NCBI GenBank assembly: GCA_004562915.1 | Contig: SFQZ01000156.1 | Coordinates: forward strand, 1 to 5,142 | Source of the DNA: a bacterium | GTDB taxonomy: Bacteria > Bacillota_A > Clostridia > Lachnospirales > Lachnospiraceae | DNA: 5,142 bases | Direction of reading: 5' to 3' | In this document: positions 1-5,142 of the stretch, one piece after another | Layout: every line of letters starts with the position of its first letter | How positions within the stretch are numbered: position 1 is the stretch's first letter | Translations under genes and position numbers: made by a program | The notes under the pieces: generated by a model | Database searches by the model: none | The model's input: only the letters and a program-made list of their open reading frames with translations | What the model was told of the DNA's origin: nothing

Positions 1-853
1 TCCCGTGTATCATGGATTTTGTCTGAGCGACAGAGCACCATCCGCCGAATGCAGTGAGGGCGAGAACGAATGCAATCTGGGTATTCGGCCTGATTGGTGC
101 GGAACATAGAATCTTTATTCCTGTTGTAATTTCCAGTGATGGTAAAATAATGGAAGTGATGAGAACAGAGTGATAAGGAATATATTCTATTAATGCTATA
201 AGAATAGAAAAAAGCATGATATACCCACCAACTTTTGTGATTGTTTCAAATCCGTCCATGATACATTTGTCTATAAGGTTTTCAAGAGTCTCTGAGCCAT
301 AATGGACTTTTGAAAACGGATGAACGGATGTTGATGTTTTGAAAGGAATCTGGTGGAATCTTCGAAAGAAAAAGCTGCAAAATATAGGAGAAAGCATAAG
401 GATAAATAAAACAGGAAGTGTTAAGGCACTATTTTGCAAATTCTGCCAGACAATGTAACTGATAATGAACATCGGGCTTGTGTTATTGCAGAATGAAAGT
501 AGATATTGCCCTTCATTCTTTGAAATATAATTATGTTTCAGGAGATCAGCAGTTACTTTGCTTCCCATTGGATAACCACATAAAAAACCCGTTAAAATCG
601 CAAATGCACCATATGAGGATACATGGAAGAATCTGCACATAAAAGGAGCTGTGAAGCTGGCGATCCAGTCGATAGCCGGAGTACGAAGCAATAGATTAGA
701 CAGTATGATAAAAGGGAGGAGTGTAGGAAGTACTGTATTGAACCACAGAAGAATTCCAGAGCTTGCCCCTTGGAATACACCTTGTGGAAAAATTAGCATG
801 GAAAGAAACAGAAGAAGGACGGATAGTGTAGACAGAAAACGTTGAATTGACAT
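1..853 (-). CDS. ylbJ: YlbJ-family sporulation integral membrane protein (nucleoside-recognition/Gate domain), 3' end outside window
   Basis: The reading frame is open from the ATG at 853-851 to the left edge: 284 codons, with the C-terminus missing. It encodes a very hydrophobic protein. There are membrane segments near residues 7-22, 40-57, 82-95, 127-157, 209-240 and 260-274, and a polar loop at about 165-205. The signature block at about 89-134 (GFLCGYPMGSKVTADLL, then SFCNNTSPMFI) matches the B. subtilis YlbJ pattern GFPSGAKLTARL...SFTNSSNPLFI as I remember it. The family belongs to the nucleoside-recognition (Gate) domain proteins and is known as sigma-E controlled and needed for normal spores; what it transports is not established. 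Full-length members have roughly 370-410 residues, so about 100 are lost off the edge. Upstream in frame there is a stop and no other ATG, which supports this start, but no good ribosome binding site precedes it. The gene is divergent from the M23 gene. A six-T run in the coding strand near codon 214 reads through without a frameshift. Confidence 0.88.
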   Translation of the reverse strand, partial: MSIQRFLSTLSVLLLFLSMLIFPQGVFQGASSGILLWFNTVLPTLLPFIILSNLLLRTPAIDWIASFTAPFMCRFFHVSSYGAFAILTGFLCGYPMGSKVTADLLKHNYISKNEGQYLLSFCNNTSPMFIISYIVWQNLQNSALTLPVLFILMLSPIFCSFFFRRFHQIPFKTSTSVHPFSKVHYGSETLENLIDKCIMDGFETITKVGGYIMLFSILIALIEYIPYHSVLITSIILPSLEITTGIKILCSAPIRPNTQIAFVLALTAFGGWCSVAQTKSMIHG

Positions 854-883
854 ATTGGGACACCGGAAAATTGCTTTTGTTTT

Positions 884-910
884 ATTCTATGGAGTGCATA
901 GATGTTTTAT
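884..910 (-). promoter_or_regulatory. Candidate sigma-E-type promoter for ylbJ
   Basis: Read on the minus strand, an ATA (-35 core, 910-908) is followed by exactly 16 bases and then CATAGAAT (-10, 891-884). The known sigma-E consensus is ATA-N16-CATACAnT, so the only -10 mismatch is G for C. Predicted transcription would start about 24 bases upstream of the ylbJ ATG. This agrees with the known mother-cell control of ylbJ in Bacillus. It rests on a motif match only. Confidence 0.5.
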
Positions 911-984
911 GAAGAAAGATTCGCTATAAGGAATAATGAATTCTCAAAAACTATAAATAAAAGATCTTAATATTTTAAAATTTT

Positions 985-1023
985 ATAGGACCGGTTCCCT
1001 GGTGAATAGGGGACTGGTCCTGT
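985..1023 (+). repeat. Perfectly paired stem-loop (16 bp with G-U pairs, 7-base loop)
   Basis: The left arm 985-1000 (core GGACCGGTTCCCT) pairs with the right arm 1008-1023 (core AGGGGACTGGTCC) around the loop GGTGAAT. As plus-strand RNA every position pairs, with three G-U wobbles. In minus-strand RNA those become A-C mismatches, which suggests selection in the plus sense. No T-run follows directly on the plus strand; the run of seven T begins at 1045, about 20 bases later. It is therefore not a standard intrinsic terminator. It could be an operator, a weak terminator or attenuator, or a copy of a dispersed palindromic repeat. Confidence 0.65.
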
Positions 1024-1032
1024 TCATATAGT
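1006..1032 (+). promoter_or_regulatory. Candidate sigma-E-type promoter for the M23 gene
   Basis: ATA at 1006-1008 is followed by exactly 16 bases and then CATATAGT at 1025-1032, against the known sigma-E form ATA-N16-CATACAnT. The -35 core sits in the loop of the 985-1023 dyad and the spacer covers its right arm. Transcription would start near 1039, giving a leader of only about 13 bases before the ATG at 1052, which is short for a gene needing a ribosome binding site. This makes the call weaker than the matching one on the other strand. Confidence 0.33.
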
Positions 1033-1051
1033 GATTAAAAAGAGTTTTTTT

Positions 1052-1765
1052 ATGAAAAAGAAAAAAACACGAAAAATTATAGTTCTATTGTTTTTGCTCT
1101 CTCTTTTTACTGTGTTGGAAACAGGTCATCTTATGGAAATGGGAAAGTATTATGGTCTACAAAAGAAAACAATCAAAGATACAGAATATCGAAGGGATTT
1201 TTTTTTGTCATCTATGAGAGAAAAAGAAGAGCTTTTATCGGATGAGTGTAAAACATTACTCCAAAATGTGGAAAAAGAAGTGAGTTATTTTCCAATTCCC
1301 GAATCGACTGTGGATAAGTCACTGAAAACATCCTATACAGACAGCTGGATGATGGAGCGTAAATACAAAGGAACAACTGGACATGAAGGGACCGATATTA
1401 TGGCATCGATCAATGAAAGGGGAATCTATCCAGTAGTGAGTATGACGGATGGAACTGTCACAAACCTGGGATGGCTTGAAAAAGGAGGATATCGAATTGG
1501 CATAACATCAGAGAGTGGTACTTATTATTACTACGCCCACCTGGACTCTTATGCCGGAATTTCAGAAGGAGAACAAGTGATAGCAGGGGAACTGTTGGGA
1601 TATATGGGAGATTCTGGATATGGCCCGGAAGGTACAAAAGGCAAATTCGCTGTACATCTTCATGTAGGAATCTATTCATATAAGGACGGGGAAGAGATTA
1701 GTGTGAATCCATATTACGTTTTGCGTTCTTTGGAAAATAAGAAATTAAAGTATGCTTATTTCTAG
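1052..1765 (+). CDS. Membrane-anchored M23 (LytM-type) metallopeptidase
   Basis: The product has 237 residues. A lysine-rich N-terminus (MKKKKTRK) and one hydrophobic segment at about residues 9-22 form an uncleaved anchor or signal peptide, so the rest lies outside the membrane. A charged stretch at about 40-75 is followed by a C-terminal M23 domain from about 95. The active-site set is complete. HEGTD (H111, D115) and HLH (H202, H204) supply the expected zinc ligands H111, D115 and H204; H202 and H163 (in YAHLD) are the expected catalytic histidines. Known M23 enzymes cut peptide cross-bridges in peptidoglycan. The size and layout resemble sporulation proteins with LytM domains (SpoIIQ, SpoIVFA), and the gene is divergent from ylbJ, so a role in spore or wall remodelling is inferred, not shown. 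The start is uncertain: an in-frame GTG at 1031 would add seven residues but has no ribosome binding site, whereas the ATG at 1052 has a weak one (AAAAAGAG, 1037-1044). Confidence 0.92.
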   Translation: MKKKKTRKIIVLLFLLSLFTVLETGHLMEMGKYYGLQKKTIKDTEYRRDFFLSSMREKEELLSDECKTLLQNVEKEVSYFPIPESTVDKSLKTSYTDSWMMERKYKGTTGHEGTDIMASINERGIYPVVSMTDGTVTNLGWLEKGGYRIGITSESGTYYYYAHLDSYAGISEGEQVIAGELLGYMGDSGYGPEGTKGKFAVHLHVGIYSYKDGEEISVNPYYVLRSLENKKLKYAYF

Positions 1766-1766
1766 A

Positions 1767-1791
1767 GTTATACGAAAGAATATGTTATACT
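1767..1791 (+). promoter_or_regulatory. Extended -10 promoter upstream of rsmF
   Basis: TATACT at 1786-1791 is preceded by TG one base upstream (1783-1784), giving an extended -10 (TGnTATACT). No good -35 lies at the right distance (TAGAGT at 1763-1768), as is common for extended -10 promoters. The heptamer GTTATAC occurs twice, at 1767-1773 and 1784-1790. No hairpin terminator separates this from the M23 gene, so read-through is also possible. Confidence 0.5.
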
Positions 1792-1810
1792 AAGCTATGT
1801 ATGTAAATAT

Positions 1811-1815
1811 GGAGG
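1811..1815 (+). promoter_or_regulatory. Ribosome binding site of rsmF
   Basis: GGAGG lies seven bases before the ATG at 1823. It is a strong Shine-Dalgarno match that fixes the rsmF start. Confidence 0.85.
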
Positions 1816-1822
1816 AAGAATA

Positions 1823-3202
1823 ATGAATCTGCCTAGTGTGTTTGAAGAAAAGATGAAAGAACTCTTGGGTGAAGAGTTTGATGAATATATTGCCTGTTAT
1901 GATGAGCCAAGATACTATGGTCTTCGTGTCAATACGGGGAAGATCTCTGTAGAAGAATTTCAAAAAATATGTCCGTTTGAGATTACACCGATTCCGTGGA
2001 TAGAGAATGGATTTTATTATGATGGGGACCGGATATCTCCTGCCAAGCATCCGTATTATTTTGCTGGATTATATTATCTGCAAGAGCCAAGTGCAATGAC
2101 ACCGGCCAATCGGCTCCCTGTTGAGCCGGGGGACAGGGTTTTGGATGTCTGTGCGGCACCTGGAGGCAAGGCTACAGAATTGGGAGCAAAGCTTCAGGGA
2201 CAAGGAGTACTTGTCGCGAATGATATCAGTAGCTCCAGAGCGAAAGGCCTTTTGAAAAATATTGAAGTTTTTGGAATTGGAAATGTATTGGTATTGAGCG
2301 AGGAACCGGGAAGGCTGGAAGATTATTTCGTAGAATATTTTGATAAAATCCTTATAGATGCTCCGTGTTCTGGAGAAGGAATGTTCCGCAAGGATAAAAA
2401 AATGGTAAAGGCCTGGGAAGAACATGGACCAGAATTTTTTAGTAATATTCAGAAAAGTATTATCCTCCAGGCTGCAAGAATGCTAAAACCAGGGGGAATG
2501 ATGCTCTATTCGACCTGTACGTTCGATAGCCGTGAGAATGAAAGAATTATTGAACAGTTGCTTGAGAAATATCCAGAGTTTCGGATTCTGGATGTTTTAC
2601 CATACGAAGGATTCTGCCAGGGAATGCCACAGTTTACAGAAGGAAAGATAGAAGATATTAAAAGAACTGTGCGAATTTTTCCTCACAAAATGAAAGGTGA
2701 GGGACATTATGTAGCTCTTTTGCAAAAGGGAGACTCATTGCGGGAAAAAGAATTAAAATTAAAAAAGAAGAATGCCAAAAGAATTCCTGAGGATCTGGAA
2801 AAGTTTATGAAAGATGTCTCCTGGGAGTTGGATAGCTCACGCCTGGATATTCATGGAGAACGAATCTATTATATGCCGGAAGATCTTCCGGATGTTCGCG
2901 GAATTCGTTTTTTACGAACAGGATTGTTGCTCGGGGAGCTGAAAAAAAATCGTTTTGAACCAAGTCAGGCTTTGGCTATGTGCCTGAAAAAAGAAGAGTA
3001 TGCGCATTGCATTGATCTGGCGGCGCAAGATTGCAGAGTTGCGAGGTATTTAAAGGGAGAAACAGTGGACGTCGAAGATCTGACGGGAACCAGTAAAAAG
3101 GGATGGCAGCTTGTATGTGTGGATGGTTATCCGCTTGGATGGGGAAAGCTTACAAATGGAACTCTTAAAAATAAATATTTGCCGGGATGGAGGCTGTGTT
3201 GA
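1823..3202 (+). CDS. rsmF: 16S rRNA (cytosine-C5)-methyltransferase, RsmB/RsmF (NOL1/NOP2/Sun) family
   Basis: The product has 459 residues, the usual length for RsmF-type proteins of Bacillota. An N-terminal RNA-binding region (about 1-95, including LRVN at 34-37) precedes the SAM-dependent methyltransferase core at about 96-302. The SAM-binding motif I is LDVCAAPGGKATELGAKL (107-124). Motif IV is DAPCSGEGMFRK (179-190), with C182 as the cysteine that releases the product. Motif VI is STCTFDSREN (230-239), with C232 as the nucleophile that attacks cytosine C6. Both cysteines are present, so the enzyme should be active. The C-terminal third (about 320-459) corresponds to the extra RsmF domains, ending in a PUA-like RNA-binding module (WQLVCVDGYPLGWGK, then LPGWR). 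In E. coli RsmF makes m5C1407 of 16S rRNA; the exact target here is not shown, and related enzymes differ in site. It is the first gene of a four-gene set and its TGA overlaps the next ATG by one base. Confidence 0.94.
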   Translation: MNLPSVFEEKMKELLGEEFDEYIACYDEPRYYGLRVNTGKISVEEFQKICPFEITPIPWIENGFYYDGDRISPAKHPYYFAGLYYLQEPSAMTPANRLPVEPGDRVLDVCAAPGGKATELGAKLQGQGVLVANDISSSRAKGLLKNIEVFGIGNVLVLSEEPGRLEDYFVEYFDKILIDAPCSGEGMFRKDKKMVKAWEEHGPEFFSNIQKSIILQAARMLKPGGMMLYSTCTFDSRENERIIEQLLEKYPEFRILDVLPYEGFCQGMPQFTEGKIEDIKRTVRIFPHKMKGEGHYVALLQKGDSLREKELKLKKKNAKRIPEDLEKFMKDVSWELDSSRLDIHGERIYYMPEDLPDVRGIRFLRTGLLLGELKKNRFEPSQALAMCLKKEEYAHCIDLAAQDCRVARYLKGETVDVEDLTGTSKKGWQLVCVDGYPLGWGKLTNGTLKNKYLPGWRLC

Positions 3203-3918
3203 TGATTCGTTTGGATAAGTATATGGCGGATATGGGGGTCGGGACACGCCAGGAAGTAAAAAAATATATTCGTCAGGGAAGAGTGGCTGTAAATGGGAAC
3301 ACTATAAAATCGCCGGAATTAAAAGTGGATGAAACAAAAGACTGTGTTACCCTTGACAAAGAAGAAATTTCCTATGCTGTTTTCGAATACTATATGTTGA
3401 ATAAACCGGCTGGGGTCATCTCTGCGACTGAAGATGGGAAGGATAAGACGGTCGTTGAACTGATTCGGGGAAAAAAGAGAAAGGATCTTTTCCCCGTTGG
3501 AAGATTGGATAAAGATACAGAGGGACTGATGCTGATCACGAATGATGGGCAGCTATCTCATTGTTTGTTGTCTCCTAAAAAACATGTAGATAAAATCTAT
3601 TTCGCGAAAGTTTCGGGGAAAGTGACACTGGATGATGTAGAGGCGTTTGCCAGAGGAGTGAATATCGGAACTTGTGAAAAAGAAGAGTGGACAAGACCGG
3701 GAAAATTGGAAATACTGAAAAGTGGCGAAGAATCGGAGATATTATTAACGATACAGGAAGGTAAGTACCATCAGGTGAAGCGTATGTTTCAAGCTGTGGG
3801 AAAAGAGGTTGTCTATCTTAAACGAGAAAGTATGGGACAGCTTCAGCTAGATGAAAACCTAAAACCAGGAGAATATCGGCCGCTTACGAAGAAGGAGTTG
3901 GAAGAGATTGCCTACTAA
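3202..3918 (+). CDS. rsuA: 16S rRNA pseudouridine synthase (RsuA type) with S4 domain
   Basis: The product has 238 residues. An S4 RNA-binding domain (about 1-47, MIRLDKYMADMGVGTRQEVK onward, with GRVAVNG at 26-32) is followed by the RsuA/RluA-fold catalytic domain. The catalytic motif is GRLDKDTEGLMLITNDG (100-116), with D103 as the essential aspartate. The motif YHQVKRMFQAVG (189-200) is of the RsuA kind; RluB, RluE and RluF carry NREVRRM-like versions instead, so I favour RsuA, which makes pseudouridine 516 in 16S rRNA. The ATG at 3202 is chosen because GGAGG at 3189-3193 lies eight bases ahead and because it overlaps the rsmF stop (TGATG), the pattern of translational coupling. A further ATG at 3187 would add five residues but would destroy that binding-site arrangement. 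Confidence 0.93.
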   Translation: MIRLDKYMADMGVGTRQEVKKYIRQGRVAVNGNTIKSPELKVDETKDCVTLDKEEISYAVFEYYMLNKPAGVISATEDGKDKTVVELIRGKKRKDLFPVGRLDKDTEGLMLITNDGQLSHCLLSPKKHVDKIYFAKVSGKVTLDDVEAFARGVNIGTCEKEEWTRPGKLEILKSGEESEILLTIQEGKYHQVKRMFQAVGKEVVYLKRESMGQLQLDENLKPGEYRPLTKKELEEIAY

Positions 3919-3919
3919 G

Positions 3920-4588
3920 ATGCTTAGAGATGTTGATGCAATTATATTTGATTTAGATGGAACATTGGTAGATTCTATGTGGATCTGGCCATCTATTGAT
4001 GATGATTATCTGGCAAAATATCATTTGACAAAGCCTGAAAATTTCCATGAAGACATGGAAGGAAAGAGTTATATTGAAGTGGCCCAGTTTTTTCTGGATA
4101 CATACCCACAGCTGAATTGTACACGAGAGCAGATTATGGATGAATGGATGGATATGGCGCATGATAAATATATGACACAAGTATTTCTGAAAGAAGGTGT
4201 CTATGAATTTATTCTGGAGATGCGAAACCTTGGGAAGAAAATTGGCATTGCCACGAGTAATGATAAAGGGCTTGCAGATGATACACTGGAAGCTTTGAAT
4301 GTGGCAGAACTGTTTGATGTGGTTCGAAGTGCCTGTGAAGTTTCAGCCGGGAAGCCATCTCCCGATGTATACCTTAGGGTTGCTCAGGAATTAGGTGTAG
4401 ATCCAAAGCGGTGCCTGGTCTTTGAAGATGTTCCAATGGGAATTCTGGCAGGAAAAAATGCTGGGATGAAAGTATGCGCTGTGGATGATGATTTTTCAAG
4501 ACCACAAGAAGCAAAAAAACGAGAACTTGCAGATTATTATATATTTAGTTTTGATGAAATAAAAAAAGAAACTTATGAGGTGCTTTAA
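3920..4588 (+). CDS. HAD-superfamily phosphatase (subfamily IA, beta-phosphoglucomutase-like)
   Basis: The product has 222 residues and all four HAD motifs. Motif I is DLDGT (11-15; D11 nucleophile, D13 acid/base). Motif II is ATSND (111-115; T112). Motif III is the lysine in GKPSPDVY (K145). Motif IV is FEDVPMGILAGKNAGM (168-183; E169, D170). The helical cap lies between motifs I and II (about 18-90), which places it in subfamily IA with beta-phosphoglucomutase-like and sugar-phosphate phosphatases. The substrate cannot be told from the sequence. The ATG is one base after the rsuA stop. The start is uncertain: an in-frame TTG at 3908, ten bases after AAGGAG (3892-3897), would add four residues and overlap rsuA by 11 bases, but the purine-rich run also encodes the Lys-Glu-rich end of RsuA. 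The HAD motif fits the family without the extension. No link to rRNA modification is visible beyond its place in the operon. Confidence 0.93.
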   Translation: MLRDVDAIIFDLDGTLVDSMWIWPSIDDDYLAKYHLTKPENFHEDMEGKSYIEVAQFFLDTYPQLNCTREQIMDEWMDMAHDKYMTQVFLKEGVYEFILEMRNLGKKIGIATSNDKGLADDTLEALNVAELFDVVRSACEVSAGKPSPDVYLRVAQELGVDPKRCLVFEDVPMGILAGKNAGMKVCAVDDDFSRPQEAKKRELADYYIFSFDEIKKETYEVL

Positions 4589-4590
4589 GA

Positions 4591-5142
4591 ATGGAAAAAG
4601 GTTTTTTGCCTATTTGCAGACAGGATATGGAAGCTCGTGGCTGGAAGCGGGTAGATTTCGTCTATGTATCTGGAGATGCATATGTGGATCATCCATCGTT
4701 TGGCCATGCAATTATTACACGTGTTCTGGAGGCACATGGATTCAAGATAGGAATCATTGCTCAGCCGGATTGGAAGGATAAATCCAGCATTATGGAATAT
4801 GGTGAGCCTAGATTAGGATTCCTTGTTTCTGCCGGTAATATGGATTCTATGGTGAATCATTATTCGGTATCCAAGAAACGTAGAAAAACAGATGCATTTA
4901 CCCCTGGCGGCGTTATGGGAAAGAGGCCCGATTATGCTGCGGTTGTTTATAGTAATCTGATTCGCCAGGTATATAAGAAAACACCGATTATTTTGGGAGG
5001 AATTGAAGCAAGCTTAAGGCGTCTGGCACATTATGACTACTGGTCTGATCGCTTAAAAAGGTCGGTGCTTTTGGATTCGGGTGCGGACTTGGTGTCTTAT
5101 GGAATGGGAGAACGATCTATTGTAGAGATTGCTGAGGCGTTG
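4591..5142 (+). CDS. ygiQ: YgiQ-family radical SAM protein, N-terminal part (3' end outside window)
   Basis: The first 184 codons are present and the frame is open to the right edge. The sequence matches the N-terminal domain of YgiQ (UPF0313) proteins: SGDAYVDHPSFGHAIITRVL (27-46), IIAQPDWKD (55-63), FTPGGVMGKRPDYAAVVYSN (103-122) and PIILGGIEASLRRLAHYDYW (132-151). In full-length family members of about 600-740 residues, the CxxxCxxC cluster motif of the radical SAM domain comes later, at about residue 300 or beyond, so it is not expected here and its presence cannot be confirmed. The fold of this first domain resembles cobalamin-binding domains, but binding is not established. The reaction of YgiQ is unknown to me. 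The ATG is two bases after the HAD stop and follows GAGG (4577-4580) at a ten-base spacing, so it is very probably co-transcribed and coupled. Confidence 0.93.
   Translation, partial: MEKGFLPICRQDMEARGWKRVDFVYVSGDAYVDHPSFGHAIITRVLEAHGFKIGIIAQPDWKDKSSIMEYGEPRLGFLVSAGNMDSMVNHYSVSKKRRKTDAFTPGGVMGKRPDYAAVVYSNLIRQVYKKTPIILGGIEASLRRLAHYDYWSDRLKRSVLLDSGADLVSYGMGERSIVEIAEAL

Larger units (their letters stand above)
854..1051. other. Divergent intergenic region between ylbJ and the M23 gene
   Basis: This is about 200 bases of AT-rich non-coding DNA between two divergently transcribed genes. It holds the candidate promoters at 884-910 and 1006-1032 and the GC-rich dyad at 985-1023. The stretch 940-984 is very AT-rich and contains the small palindromes AAGATCTT (961-968) and TTTTAAAA (973-980). 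I saw no convincing sigma-A promoter with both hexamers on either strand and no open frame with a plausible start. Confidence 0.75.

Noticed and set aside
200..230. Possible frameshift or early stop in ylbJ near codon 214
   Set aside because: A stop appears only if the coding-strand T-run is read as five bases. It has six, and the frame then continues with a family-like membrane sequence to the left edge.
592..845. Small open frames of 62 (minus) and 64 (plus) codons
   Set aside because: Both lie inside the ylbJ coding region in other frames, have no ribosome binding site, and the ylbJ frame explains this stretch.
1031..1051. GTG at 1031 as start of the M23 protein
   Set aside because: It has no ribosome binding site, directly follows the hairpin and lies within the candidate -10 element. 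The ATG at 1052 gives a more typical lysine-rich signal-anchor N-terminus.
1766..1822. Intrinsic terminator between the M23 gene and rsmF
   Set aside because: No GC-rich stem followed by a T-run is present; only an AT-rich extended -10 and a ribosome binding site are seen.
1458..2425. Minus-strand open frames of 73-118 codons opposite the M23 gene and rsmF
   Set aside because: They are antisense shadows of well-supported genes, with no recognisable domains.
3050..3247. Minus-strand open frame of 65 codons across the rsmF-rsuA junction
   Set aside because: It is the antisense of two conserved coding ends, without start signals or family features.
4575..4781. Plus-strand open frame of 68 codons at the HAD-ygiQ junction
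   Set aside because: It is in another frame from ygiQ, whose conserved YgiQ sequence explains the stretch completely.

Overview
The window looks like chromosomal DNA of an endospore-forming member of the Bacillota, most likely a clostridium of the Lachnospiraceae type. The reasons are its moderately AT-rich composition, AGGAGG-type ribosome binding sites, a YlbJ-family sporulation membrane protein, and RNA-modification proteins that resemble those of gut clostridia. The genus cannot be fixed from this sequence alone.

Layout. Positions 1-853 on the minus strand hold the N-terminal 284 codons of a ylbJ-like gene, which runs off the left edge. Positions 854-1051 form a divergent intergenic region. 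It contains a strong dyad (985-1023) and two matches, one per strand, to the spacing and core of mother-cell sigma-E promoters (ATA-N16-CATAnnnT). From 1052 everything lies on the plus strand: a membrane-anchored M23 (LytM-type) peptidase with all its metal-binding and catalytic residues; a short gap with an extended -10 promoter; then a tightly packed set of four genes. These are rsmF (16S rRNA m5C methyltransferase family), rsuA (16S rRNA pseudouridine synthase), a HAD-family phosphatase, and the start of a YgiQ-family radical SAM protein that runs off the right edge.

How they fit together. The four rightmost genes overlap or are separated by only 1-2 bases, so they are probably one translationally coupled operon. 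Its first two members both modify 16S rRNA. The HAD enzyme and the YgiQ protein have no substrate that can be read from the sequence. The left half looks like a small divergent sporulation locus (ylbJ and the M23 protein), although the regulatory part of that is inferred from motif matches only.

No tRNA, rRNA, CRISPR array, insertion sequence, phage gene or toxin/defence gene was seen. The genes are ordinary core genes. The least explained part is the 854-1051 divergent regulatory region.
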